Both the position numbers and the translations under genes were made by a program. Below, piece after piece: positions 17,167 to 23,904 of a stretch of 64,000 nt of DNA. A model generated the notes under the pieces. The model saw only the letters and a program-made list of their open reading frames with translations, was not told the origin of the DNA and searched no databases. Each line of letters opens with the position of its first letter. The first letter of the stretch is position 1. The stretch is from CAWUKT01 sp963923035 (GTDB lineage Bacteria; Bacteroidota; Bacteroidia; J057; JADKCL01). The DNA lies in assembly GCA_963923035.1 (NCBI GenBank), contig CAWUKT010000033.1:1-64000 (forward strand), given 5' to 3'.

Positions 17167-18258
17167 TTAGAGGTACTCCACCCAGCCGTAGGGATCTTCG
17201 ACCTTGCCGGTCCGAATCCCGTTCAGGCGTTCCAGCAATGCTGGTCCCACCTTGGCTTCGTTGACGGGGGGGAGAATCAATTCATCGGGGAGTCCCTTGA
17301 TGGTTTCGACGGTGCCGTCGTGGCCCAGACGGTCCACCTGCGCAATGGTCGCCGCGGTTCCGGTGCCGAAGACCTCCTGCAATTTGCCGTCGAGGTGGGC
17401 TTGCCAGACCTCATCAATGTTGATCCGGCGCTCCTGGACTTCGATGCCCATCGACTGAAGGATGACCATCGCCGCTTTGCGGGTGGTTCCCTGGAGAATC
17501 GTACCGGACAATTCGGGGGTCACCGCGACCCCGTCGATGATGAACCAGACGTTCATGGTGCCGCATTCTTCGACGGAGCGTCCATCGATCCCATCCAACC
17601 AAAGGACATTGTCAAAGCCGGCTTTTTTCGCTTCGCGGGCGCCGAGCAAACTGCCGGCGTAGTTCCCGGCGGATTTGGCTTCGCCGGTGCCGCCCGGGAA
17701 GGCGCGGACATACTGCGAGGTCGTCATCAGCCCGACGGGCTTGGGGTAATAGGCCCCTACCGGACAGGTGAAGATGATGAACTTGTAGTTGTCGGAGGCC
17801 TTGATGCCGACGTACTCGTCGGTGGCGAAGTAGAAGGGACGGATATAGAGAGAACTGCCCTCATTGGAGGGAATCCAGTTGTGGTCGAGGCGAATGAGTT
17901 CACGAAGGCCATCCAGAAAGATTTCCCGGGGAATGGTGGGCATACAGAGGCGCTCGGCCGAGGCGTTCATCCGCTCGAAATTGGCTTCGGGGCGGAATAG
18001 AACCGGGCGTCCATTGGGGGCTTTGTAGGCCTTGAGGCCTTCAAAGATGGACTGGCCGTAGTGCAGGGCGGTCATCGAGGGTTCGAGGCTGATGCGGCCG
18101 TAAGGCTGGATCGTGGGGACCTGCCACTGTCCGTCGCGGTAGTCGGCGACGAGCATGTGATCACTGAATACGCGACCAAAGGGAATGTTGTTGAAATCCA
18201 CCTCGGCAATCCGGGATTGCACGACAGGTTGGATCTGGATAGGGTGTACTGCTTCCAT
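17167..18258 (-). CDS. ilvE: Branched-chain amino acid aminotransferase
   Basis: A PLP enzyme for the last step of Leu, Ile and Val synthesis and the first step of their breakdown. The 363-residue length and the segments LHYGQSIFEGLKAYK, SLYIRPFYFATD, GEAKSAGNYAGSL (PLP Lys) and SVEECGTMNVWFI fit the longer, eukaryote-like BCAT type. The start is ATG 18258 with AAAGGATTC upstream. It follows the FKBP gene by 40 bases on the same strand and is probably its operon partner. A strong terminator follows. Confidence 0.93.
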   Translation of the reverse strand: MEAVHPIQIQPVVQSRIAEVDFNNIPFGRVFSDHMLVADYRDGQWQVPTIQPYGRISLEPSMTALHYGQSIFEGLKAYKAPNGRPVLFRPEANFERMNASAERLCMPTIPREIFLDGLRELIRLDHNWIPSNEGSSLYIRPFYFATDEYVGIKASDNYKFIIFTCPVGAYYPKPVGLMTTSQYVRAFPGGTGEAKSAGNYAGSLLGAREAKKAGFDNVLWLDGIDGRSVEECGTMNVWFIIDGVAVTPELSGTILQGTTRKAAMVILQSMGIEVQERRINIDEVWQAHLDGKLQEVFGTGTAATIAQVDRLGHDGTVETIKGLPDELILPPVNEAKVGPALLERLNGIRTGKVEDPYGWVEYL

Positions 18259-18298
18259 GAATCCTTTCGTTTAATGAAACCGAGACGTAGGCAAGGAC

Positions 18299-19024
18299 CT
18301 ACTTTTCGACGGACAAAAATGCCACGTCGAAATAGAGTACGGAGTTCGGCGGAATGGTTCCACCAGCACCGCGTTCACCGTAGGCGAGGTCCGGGGGCAG
18401 GCGAAACAGGAAACGGGCGCCGGGTCGCATCATGGCAACGCCTTCATCCCATCCTTTGATCACCCGTCCTTTTCCCAGCGGGAACACGAAAGGCTGCATC
18501 CGATCCCGGGAGGAATCGAATTTCTTGCCGTCGGTGAAGTAGCCCGTATAGTGGACCTTCACTTTCTGGCCAGTTTCAGGAGAAGCCCCTTGACCTTCAT
18601 TCAATACCTTATATGCCAATCCGGAGGGGGTGATGGTAAAGCCCTGACTGTTCAGGTCCGCATTCCAATTGCGGATGGCTTCAACATTCAACCAATTGTG
18701 GATGGCGTCCCGAATAAACAAAACGTCCTCTGTTGTCAGACGGAGTGCCTTGTCTTCTGCCAGGTGGGACAGGTAAGAAATGGAAGGGGTACCCATATTG
18801 GCGGGGAGTTGGACCTCCACCACCTGCTTTTTCTTTCGGTTGGCATCTTCAAAATAAAAACTCCCCTGGTCCTTGGTAAACATTGCACACTTCCCAGGTT
18901 GGGTTCCATCCTGGTAACAATGGTGCGACACGCTGCCTTCAGGGGGGTTGCAAGATTCACATTGGGCGTTGAGCCCGTTCACAAAAAATGATGCCAAAAA
19001 GAAAAGGAACACATACTTCCGCAT
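18299..19024 (-). CDS. Secreted FKBP-type peptidyl-prolyl isomerase
   Basis: A 241-residue exported isomerase. A signal peptide ends near NAQ (21). A Cys-rich segment (CESCNPPEG, HHCYQDG, KCAMF) and a helical linker follow, and the FKBP domain is at about 130-241, with VKVHYTGYFTDGKKFDSS, VIKGWDEGVAMM and GGTIPPNSVLYFDVAFL. The family speeds proline isomerisation during folding of exported proteins. Four to five N-terminal cysteines may form disulfides. It is upstream of ilvE in the same direction. Confidence 0.9.
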   Translation of the reverse strand: MRKYVFLFFLASFFVNGLNAQCESCNPPEGSVSHHCYQDGTQPGKCAMFTKDQGSFYFEDANRKKKQVVEVQLPANMGTPSISYLSHLAEDKALRLTTEDVLFIRDAIHNWLNVEAIRNWNADLNSQGFTITPSGLAYKVLNEGQGASPETGQKVKVHYTGYFTDGKKFDSSRDRMQPFVFPLGKGRVIKGWDEGVAMMRPGARFLFRLPPDLAYGERGAGGTIPPNSVLYFDVAFLSVEK

Positions 19025-19061
19025 GCGTGCAATTTAGTCAAAAAGGAGGGGATTTTAAAGG

Positions 19062-19430
19062 TTAATTGTTTGTAAACTTTCCCGGATAGGGCTTGCCTTT
19101 GTACCAGAATTGATACGTATAGGTGGCTCCGGGGTCCATCTTGTCCCGACGCAGGGCTTGGTAGTGTTCGCCCTTGTCTTTTACCCCGAAGTTCTGCCAG
19201 ATTTTCTCCCCCTCTGAGTTGAAAAGGTGAAATTCAATGTACCCAGGATAGGGAATCACGTAACCCAGTTTGATGGAATTGCCGCTGATCAGCGGCGGCT
19301 TGAGGCTCAGGACAATGTCGGGTCCACTCATTTCCATCTCCACCGCCGCATCGGCCACAATGGCTTCAGCACTCCCGGTAAAGGAGGGCGAAAGAAGGTA
19401 AATCAGAAATGAAAGGAGGAACGTAGTCAT
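19062..19430 (-). CDS. Small exported beta-rich protein, unknown
   Basis: A 122-residue protein with an N-terminal hydrophobic segment (about 1-22) that could be a signal peptide or anchor. A beta-rich domain follows, with PYPGYIEFHLFNSEGEKIW and PGATYTYQFWYKGKPYPGKF, reminiscent of Ig-like or secretion-tail-like folds. I do not recognise a defined family. It lies 37 bases upstream of the FKBP gene on the same strand and is divergent from the thioredoxin gene at 19488, which together suggest an envelope-maintenance group. Confidence 0.55.
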   Translation of the reverse strand: MTTFLLSFLIYLLSPSFTGSAEAIVADAAVEMEMSGPDIVLSLKPPLISGNSIKLGYVIPYPGYIEFHLFNSEGEKIWQNFGVKDKGEHYQALRRDKMDPGATYTYQFWYKGKPYPGKFTNN

Positions 19431-19487
19431 AAAAGATCCTGAATATCGTAAATTTAATTGAACTACATCGAAAATACAATTAAAGCT

Positions 19488-19955
19488 ATGCGGAATATGC
19501 GTCTATGGGTCTTTCTAGGCCTCTTGGTCGGAATCGGAAACTTAACCGTCCATGCCCAGAGCTATACCCCGGACATGATGACCATCGAGGAATTCCAGAA
19601 GGAAGCCCTCGCCGTGAAGGAAGAAGTCTGGGTCGTCGATTTCTGGGCTTCCTGGTGCGGCCCCTGCATCCACGCCATTCCCCACATGAAGCAACTCAAT
19701 CAGAAGTATGCCGAGCGGCCCGTCCGGTTCATCAGCATTTCCTGGGACAAAAACGAACTCCAATGGATCCACGCGTTGGATCAGTTTCAGATGCCCTGGA
19801 AGCACATCCGCGTCCCGGCCTCCCGCTCCGCCTGGTTCGACGAGGCCTTCCCCCACAAGGGCATCCCCACCGCCTTTGTCATTGACCCCGAGGGCAAGGT
19901 CAAGCGCATTTCCAATGTCTACAAACTCGACAAGGCCATTTACAAAGCCCTTTGA
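19488..19955 (+). CDS. Exported thioredoxin-like protein
   Basis: A 155-residue TlpA/thioredoxin-like protein. A signal peptide ends near VHAQ (24). The active site WCGPC is in VVDFWASWCGPC (about residue 59), and the cis-Pro loop is KGIPTAFVIDPEG (about 128). I use ATG 19488; a TTG at 19458 would only lengthen the signal. It should reduce or isomerise thiols in the periplasm. It is divergent from the small beta-rich gene, and 23 bases precede the DUF4231 gene. Confidence 0.87.
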   Translation: MRNMRLWVFLGLLVGIGNLTVHAQSYTPDMMTIEEFQKEALAVKEEVWVVDFWASWCGPCIHAIPHMKQLNQKYAERPVRFISISWDKNELQWIHALDQFQMPWKHIRVPASRSAWFDEAFPHKGIPTAFVIDPEGKVKRISNVYKLDKAIYKAL

Positions 19956-19978
19956 CCGGAAATCTGTATCTTGATGGC

Positions 19979-20431
19979 ATGAGCCGCATCGATACCCCCA
20001 CCTACCTGAAGGAGCGCTTCGAACCCAAGTATGAATTTTTCGAGACCCAGGCCAAGCGGCACCGCCGCTTGTACCTCCGCATTCGACTCGCCGAGATCGT
20101 CTTTGCGGCCCTCATTCCCCTCAAAGTCGCCTTCATTCCCCACGAAACCATCCTCTTCAAAGTCCTCGTCGGTGGATTTGCGGTCCTCGTCACCATCATG
20201 GGCGGCCTACTTCTCCTGAACCGCTACCAGGAAAAATGGATCACCTTTCGGGCCACCGCCGATGCGATGCAGCGCGAAAAATACCTGTTCATGGCCCGGC
20301 GGGGCATTTACAAGAATGAAGAGGCGGAAGGCATGTTTGTGGAACGGGTGGAGGAGATCTTCTCCAAAGAGGAACACCAGTGGCAGGGATTGGTCCTCAA
20401 TACCGAGGGCCCCGGCGTGGCAGACGACTAA
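19979..20431 (+). CDS. DUF4231-like membrane protein
   Basis: A 150-residue protein. A polar N-terminus (TYLKERFEPKYEFFETQAKRHRR) leads into two TM helices (about 43-62 and 67-85). An amphipathic C-terminal part follows, with KWITFRATADAMQREKYLF and FVERVEEIFSKEEHQW. This layout matches DUF4231/SLATT-type proteins, some of which are pore-forming effectors in nucleotide-signalling conflict systems. No sensor or cyclase partner is adjacent, so a defence role is not supported here. The start is ATG 19979 in preference to TTG 19952. Its stop overlaps the stop of the convergent gene. Confidence 0.65.
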   Translation: MSRIDTPTYLKERFEPKYEFFETQAKRHRRLYLRIRLAEIVFAALIPLKVAFIPHETILFKVLVGGFAVLVTIMGGLLLLNRYQEKWITFRATADAMQREKYLFMARRGIYKNEEAEGMFVERVEEIFSKEEHQWQGLVLNTEGPGVADD

Positions 20432-20829
20432 AATTCCTTGTACCGCTCCACGAAGGCGCGGGCATTTTCTTCGACCACTTCCCAATCTTCATCAAAGACA
20501 TCCATCTGGGCCATCATCGTGAGCCAGGCTTCCCGGCTGAGCCGGCGCTGGCTGACGAGCTTCAGGTCTTTCCCCAGAAACTCAATCTTCACCGCCGCGG
20601 TCGAGGGCAACGATAAGGGCGGCCGCTTGCCGTAGAATTCAATGCAAAGGATGTCTTTCTCGTGGTCCAGGCACTGAAGATGGACCGCGTTCCCCCATGC
20701 CAGCCGCTTGAACGTCATGACCTTCTGGCCATCCGCGAGAACTTCCTTCTTTTTCAATTGGATGTCTTGGGCGGGCAGGAAAAGAGGAATGAAACACAAC
20801 AGGAATAGATACGAAAAGGTAAAGCGCAT
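20428..20829 (-). CDS. Exported small protein, tandem paralogue 1
   Basis: A 133-residue protein with a signal peptide ending near LPAQ (22). The C-terminus REAWLTMMAQMDVFDEDWE is nearly the same as in the neighbouring gene at 20889-21290, which has the same length and direction. The middle is beta-rich. I know no family name. The pair arose by tandem duplication and has since diverged in the first 80 residues. The start is ATG 20829. The stop overlaps the DUF4231 stop in the opposite direction, so no terminator fits between them. Confidence 0.65.
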   Translation of the reverse strand: MRFTFSYLFLLCFIPLFLPAQDIQLKKKEVLADGQKVMTFKRLAWGNAVHLQCLDHEKDILCIEFYGKRPPLSLPSTAAVKIEFLGKDLKLVSQRRLSREAWLTMMAQMDVFDEDWEVVEENARAFVERYKEF

Positions 20830-20888
20830 GGACAATAGGTTTTTTCTAAAATAACGATTTTCCTGAACTTGGTTACGGAGAACCGGGC

Positions 20889-21290
20889 CTATTCTTCCCC
20901 AAACCGCTCAATGAACGCCTGCGCATTTTCCTCCACCACTTCCCAATCCTCATCAAACACATTCATCTGGGCCATCATCGTGATCCAGGCTTCCTGGCTG
21001 AGTCGGCGCGTCGTCTTCATTTGCAGGCCTTTCCCCACAAACTCAATCTGAATTTGTTCCTCCGGGATCAGCTCGTACTCCTTTTGTCCGAGGAGACTCC
21101 GCATGTAAAAGATGTCCCGGCCCGATTTCAGGCCCCGAAAATGAAGTGCGGTGCCCCATTCCCCCCGTTGATACGCCAGGACCTTCTCCCCATCGGCATA
21201 GACCGCCCGCTTTTGCAGGTGGATGTGCTGGGCAGCGAGGTGAGAAGGGAGCAGCGCCCATCCCAATAGCATGAAAAGCAGAAAGCGCAT
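20889..21290 (-). CDS. Exported small protein, tandem paralogue 2
   Basis: A 133-residue exported protein, signal peptide to about HLAAQ (21). The C-terminal QEAWITMMAQMNVFDEDWE repeats that of the downstream paralogue. Both carry the strand pattern IHLQKRAVYADGEKV / IQLKKKEVLADGQKV after the signal. It lies 59 bases upstream of its paralogue and is probably co-transcribed with it. Function unknown. I reject the upstream extension to 21434, which would put a second hydrophobic segment before the signal. Confidence 0.65.
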   Translation of the reverse strand: MRFLLFMLLGWALLPSHLAAQHIHLQKRAVYADGEKVLAYQRGEWGTALHFRGLKSGRDIFYMRSLLGQKEYELIPEEQIQIEFVGKGLQMKTTRRLSQEAWITMMAQMNVFDEDWEVVEENAQAFIERFGEE

Positions 21291-21465
21291 CGTTGGGAGA
21301 TTTGAATTACAACTTCGGGGAGCCGTCAATGGTTTGGGATGCGGAGGAGAAAGGGGAAAAACAAAAAAATGCCGACTGGAGAGGAATACAATCAGGAGCA
21401 TGCAGCAACAGTAAATCAATCCCCCATTTCCCACTTCAACCGCCCCTACCCTGCCTCCAAAACCG

Positions 21466-21496
21466 TTGATAAGGAGGCTCTTTTTCCGTATCTTCT
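21466..21496 (+). promoter_or_regulatory. Candidate promoter for caspase-like gene
   Basis: TTG (21466-21468), a 20-base spacer and TATCTTCT (21489-21496) resemble TTG-N20-TAnnTTTG with two mismatches. The start codon is 23 bases downstream. Confidence 0.35.
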
Positions 21497-21518
21497 ACTA
21501 CACCTCAACCAAAAACCT

Positions 21519-22070
21519 ATGGAAGAAAAGAGCTTTACATTCGTTGAAAAGCCCGATGCCACTGATCCCGGGGTCTACCTCCACTACCTGGTCTCCCCGG
21601 GCGCCCAGCGGGCCTCTTCGGTGAAGGACCTCGTGGACAAAATCCTGAGTCAGCTGGGGCCGAATGACAAGATCAAGACCTTGCGCCTGATCGGGCACGG
21701 CAGCCCGGGCAGCATCAGTGTCGGAACGTCCAGCTTTATCCTGACGGCCCCGGACAACCAGGACCTCCAGGGCCGCTATATTGGCCGCTTCAATACCCGG
21801 GAATGGGTGTCTGAGCTGGCCCGCCTCAAGGGCCGCTTTGCCCAGAACAGCGCGATTCACCTTCGCTCCTGCAATACGGGGGCCGGCGAACACGGCGCCA
21901 AGTTGCTGCACCTCATCCGGGAAGCCGTTGATTGTGGTGAAGTGACCGCTCCCACGGGGGTACTCACCAGTTTTGGAGCCGTCGGCCCCTTGCAGCGGTC
22001 CAAACGGGGCGATAAGGGACCCCGCATTCCCATCTCCGCTGGTTTTACAAAAAAAATCACCTGGAAATAA
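21519..22070 (+). CDS. DUF4347-type, caspase-clan-like protein
   Basis: A 183-residue cytoplasmic-looking protein without a signal peptide. It has the two hallmarks of the DUF4347 fold: KTLRLIGHGSPGSISVG (His60 in GHGS) and IHLRSCNTGAGEHGAKLL (Cys118 after a beta-strand). A His and a Cys each at the end of parallel strands recall the dyad of clan CD peptidases (caspase, gingipain, RTX-CPD), so peptidase activity is a reasonable but unproven inference. DUF4347 usually appears as a domain of very large adhesins; here it stands alone. A 137-residue unknown gene follows after 12 bases. I use ATG 21519. Confidence 0.6.
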   Translation: MEEKSFTFVEKPDATDPGVYLHYLVSPGAQRASSVKDLVDKILSQLGPNDKIKTLRLIGHGSPGSISVGTSSFILTAPDNQDLQGRYIGRFNTREWVSELARLKGRFAQNSAIHLRSCNTGAGEHGAKLLHLIREAVDCGEVTAPTGVLTSFGAVGPLQRSKRGDKGPRIPISAGFTKKITWK

Positions 22071-22082
22071 CCAACACCAACC

Positions 22083-22496
22083 ATGGAAGAGAAATTTGAA
22101 TATGTGCTGGTGGGCAAGAAGCGTAAGTCACTCCGGCGAATCCCCTTTGGGAAAATCACAGGCGCGCGGTATTTGCCGCGCCTCGATGGCATGCCCTTCG
22201 GGCCCGGCGAAATGGACGCGGCCGTCCCCTTGCCAGAAGACCTCCTGAAGTTGGTCCTGGAAGCCCTGTCGACACCGGAAACCATTTCGGAACCCTTCGG
22301 AATGTTCATGATGACTGGCCTGTTCCAGTTTGTCCGGGAAAAGGGGAAGCGTACGCGGGCCTATCCGGCCTACGGCATCAGCGGAGGCGGTCGCCTCCTG
22401 AGTGTAATGGGCGGCGATACCATGCTGTGCTATGTCCTCCCGGAGGACGTCGGCGAGGTGCTCAACGAATTCTTCGAAAGCACCAAAGCCGGCTGA
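22083..22496 (+). CDS. Unknown protein paired with caspase-like gene
   Basis: A 137-residue protein I do not recognise. It starts MEEKFEYVLVGKKRKSLRRI, is alpha/beta with no signal peptide or TM helix, and has a Gly-rich stretch (GISGGGRLL) near 100. It begins 12 bases after the DUF4347-type gene and must share its transcript. A regulator, substrate or immunity partner is possible; the sequence does not say which. Confidence 0.55.
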   Translation: MEEKFEYVLVGKKRKSLRRIPFGKITGARYLPRLDGMPFGPGEMDAAVPLPEDLLKLVLEALSTPETISEPFGMFMMTGLFQFVREKGKRTRAYPAYGISGGGRLLSVMGGDTMLCYVLPEDVGEVLNEFFESTKAG

Positions 22497-22671
22497 ACCC
22501 GTAGCACCGGTCCTTTTCCCCTTCTTTGTGGCATCCTCCCTCCCCTTCCAAGGGATGGCGGGAAGGCCGCTTTGTCCTGTGCCCGTCCCACAACAGACGT
22601 TTAAAGAGCCGGTTTCCCAAAAACTTTGTTATTTTAGCCCTGCACTTTCAAACGGTCACCACCGAAAGCAC

Positions 22672-23121
22672 ATGAAAAAACTTACCACTGCACTCTGCGC
22701 TGCCTTTGTCCTGGCCCTGATTCTCGGAAGCTGTAAGAAATACGAGGAAGGACCGGCCCTGAGCTTCCGTTCCCGCTACAACCGCGTGGTCAACGATTGG
22801 GATGTGAAGTATGCGTTCCGCAACAACGACGACTTTACTGCCCTCTACACGGATTGGACGGTCAATTTTACCGAGGATACCCGTTTTGTCATCTCTGACC
22901 TCGACGACCGGGATTCTACCGTGACGCAGGAAGGCTTTTGGTCCCTGGAAAGCGACGACGAAATTCTGCGGCTCATCTTCACCGATCCGCCCGTCAATCC
23001 GGACCGCGTGGAATACGAAATCCTCCGCCTCAAAGAAGACGAACTCTGGTTCCGTGAAGTCACCGATTCGGTGACCTGGGAATGGCGCCTCATTCCGAAC
23101 GGCACCGCCAGCGAAGAATAA
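22672..23121 (+). CDS. Lipocalin-like lipoprotein, unknown
   Basis: A 149-residue lipoprotein with the lipobox LILGSCKK (about residue 18). The mature part is beta-rich with the pattern WDVKYAF, DWTVNFTEDTRFVIS, GFWSLESDDEILRLIF and DELWFREV, as in the many Bacteroidota lipocalin-like/DUF5004-type surface lipoproteins. The start is ATG 22672; the frame runs further upstream, but this is the first start with a signal peptide. A hairpin terminator follows at 23145. Confidence 0.7.
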   Translation: MKKLTTALCAAFVLALILGSCKKYEEGPALSFRSRYNRVVNDWDVKYAFRNNDDFTALYTDWTVNFTEDTRFVISDLDDRDSTVTQEGFWSLESDDEILRLIFTDPPVNPDRVEYEILRLKEDELWFREVTDSVTWEWRLIPNGTASEE

Positions 23122-23144
23122 ATGGGAGTTTCTCCCCTGCTTGT

Positions 23145-23169
23145 AAGCCACCTTCGGGTGGCTTTTTTT
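23145..23169 (+). terminator. Terminator after lipocalin-like gene
   Basis: AAGCCACC (23145-23152), a TTCG tetraloop and GGTGGCTT (23157-23164) form an 8-bp stem, followed by T to 23169. Confidence 0.95.
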
Positions 23170-23456
23170 GTGCGTGGGGACTTGACGTCAACGCTGTCAT
23201 TCTGAAACTGTGGAACGAAGATTTGGAGCACCACAACGATCATTGCCACTGTGCTGGAGGCAGCGAAGACAATTTGGGTGGGAGTTCGCATCCCCACAAC
23301 GACGACGACTCCAACCAAAACGTTATCGATGATCCCCTCTCCTGTCGGGAAACAGGGCTAACAACAAAAAATTTACGCTGGCGCCCACAATTAAATCATT
23401 ATTGTCCCTCCGATTGAGATATTGGAAATAAATACTTTTCTTAACGGAGCAAATTG

Positions 23457-23740
23457 GTAGAAAGTTGGTTGTAATCCATAGACGATTGGATACAATTTGT
23501 GGAACGTTGAATAGTTTTTATGGAAGCTTGGATATAAATCATGGAACGTTGGTTAGGATTTGTAGACGGTTCCGTGTTTGATACGGAAACTTCCGTGTCG
23601 GACACGGACCCTTGGACAGTTTTGGTAGAAAGTTGGTTAGGATATGTAGAAAGTTCCGTGTTGGACACGGAAGATTGGACTGTTTTGGTGGAAAATTAGA
23701 CAGGAATTGTAGAAAGGTCCGGTTCCGGGGCGGAAACCCG
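23457..23740. repeat. Degenerate 21-bp-period tandem array
   Basis: Fourteen units are in exact 21-base register. A (T/C)(A/G)GA core (consensus about TAGAAAGTT or CGGAAACTT) begins at 23458, 23479, 23500, 23521, 23542, 23563, 23584, 23605, 23626, 23647, 23668, 23689, 23710 and 23731. Units differ strongly from one another but show no insertion or deletion. Two sub-types alternate: ...GTTGGTTAGGA and ...TTCCGTGTTGGACA. All units sit in a gene-free 735-base gap between a terminator and the end of the adenylate cyclase gene. Reading frames here (for example minus 23441-23668) encode seven-residue repeats with no clear start context; I do not call a gene. Confidence 0.75.
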
Positions 23741-23904
23741 CAGCGATGAGGGGGAAAGGTGGACAACAAACAGAGAAGAACAAGGATCGACGGGGGAAGT
23801 GCCAATAAAAAGGGCCGGAGGGGAAGAATGCAAAACGAAAACCAGGACTTGGGAAAAATGACCGTCGGCCCCAGCGCCGCACGTCCCAGCCTCTTCTCAA
23901 ATCC

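Noticed and set aside
23441..23668. Minus-strand frame of 75 codons in the second repeat array
   Set aside because: Made only of Ser/Thr/Gln heptads from the 21-bp period; no ribosome-binding site or terminator. Kept as a repeat array, though translation is not excluded.
23457..23740. CRISPR array
   Set aside because: The period is only 21 bases, with no conserved repeat and unique spacer alternation, and no cas gene nearby.
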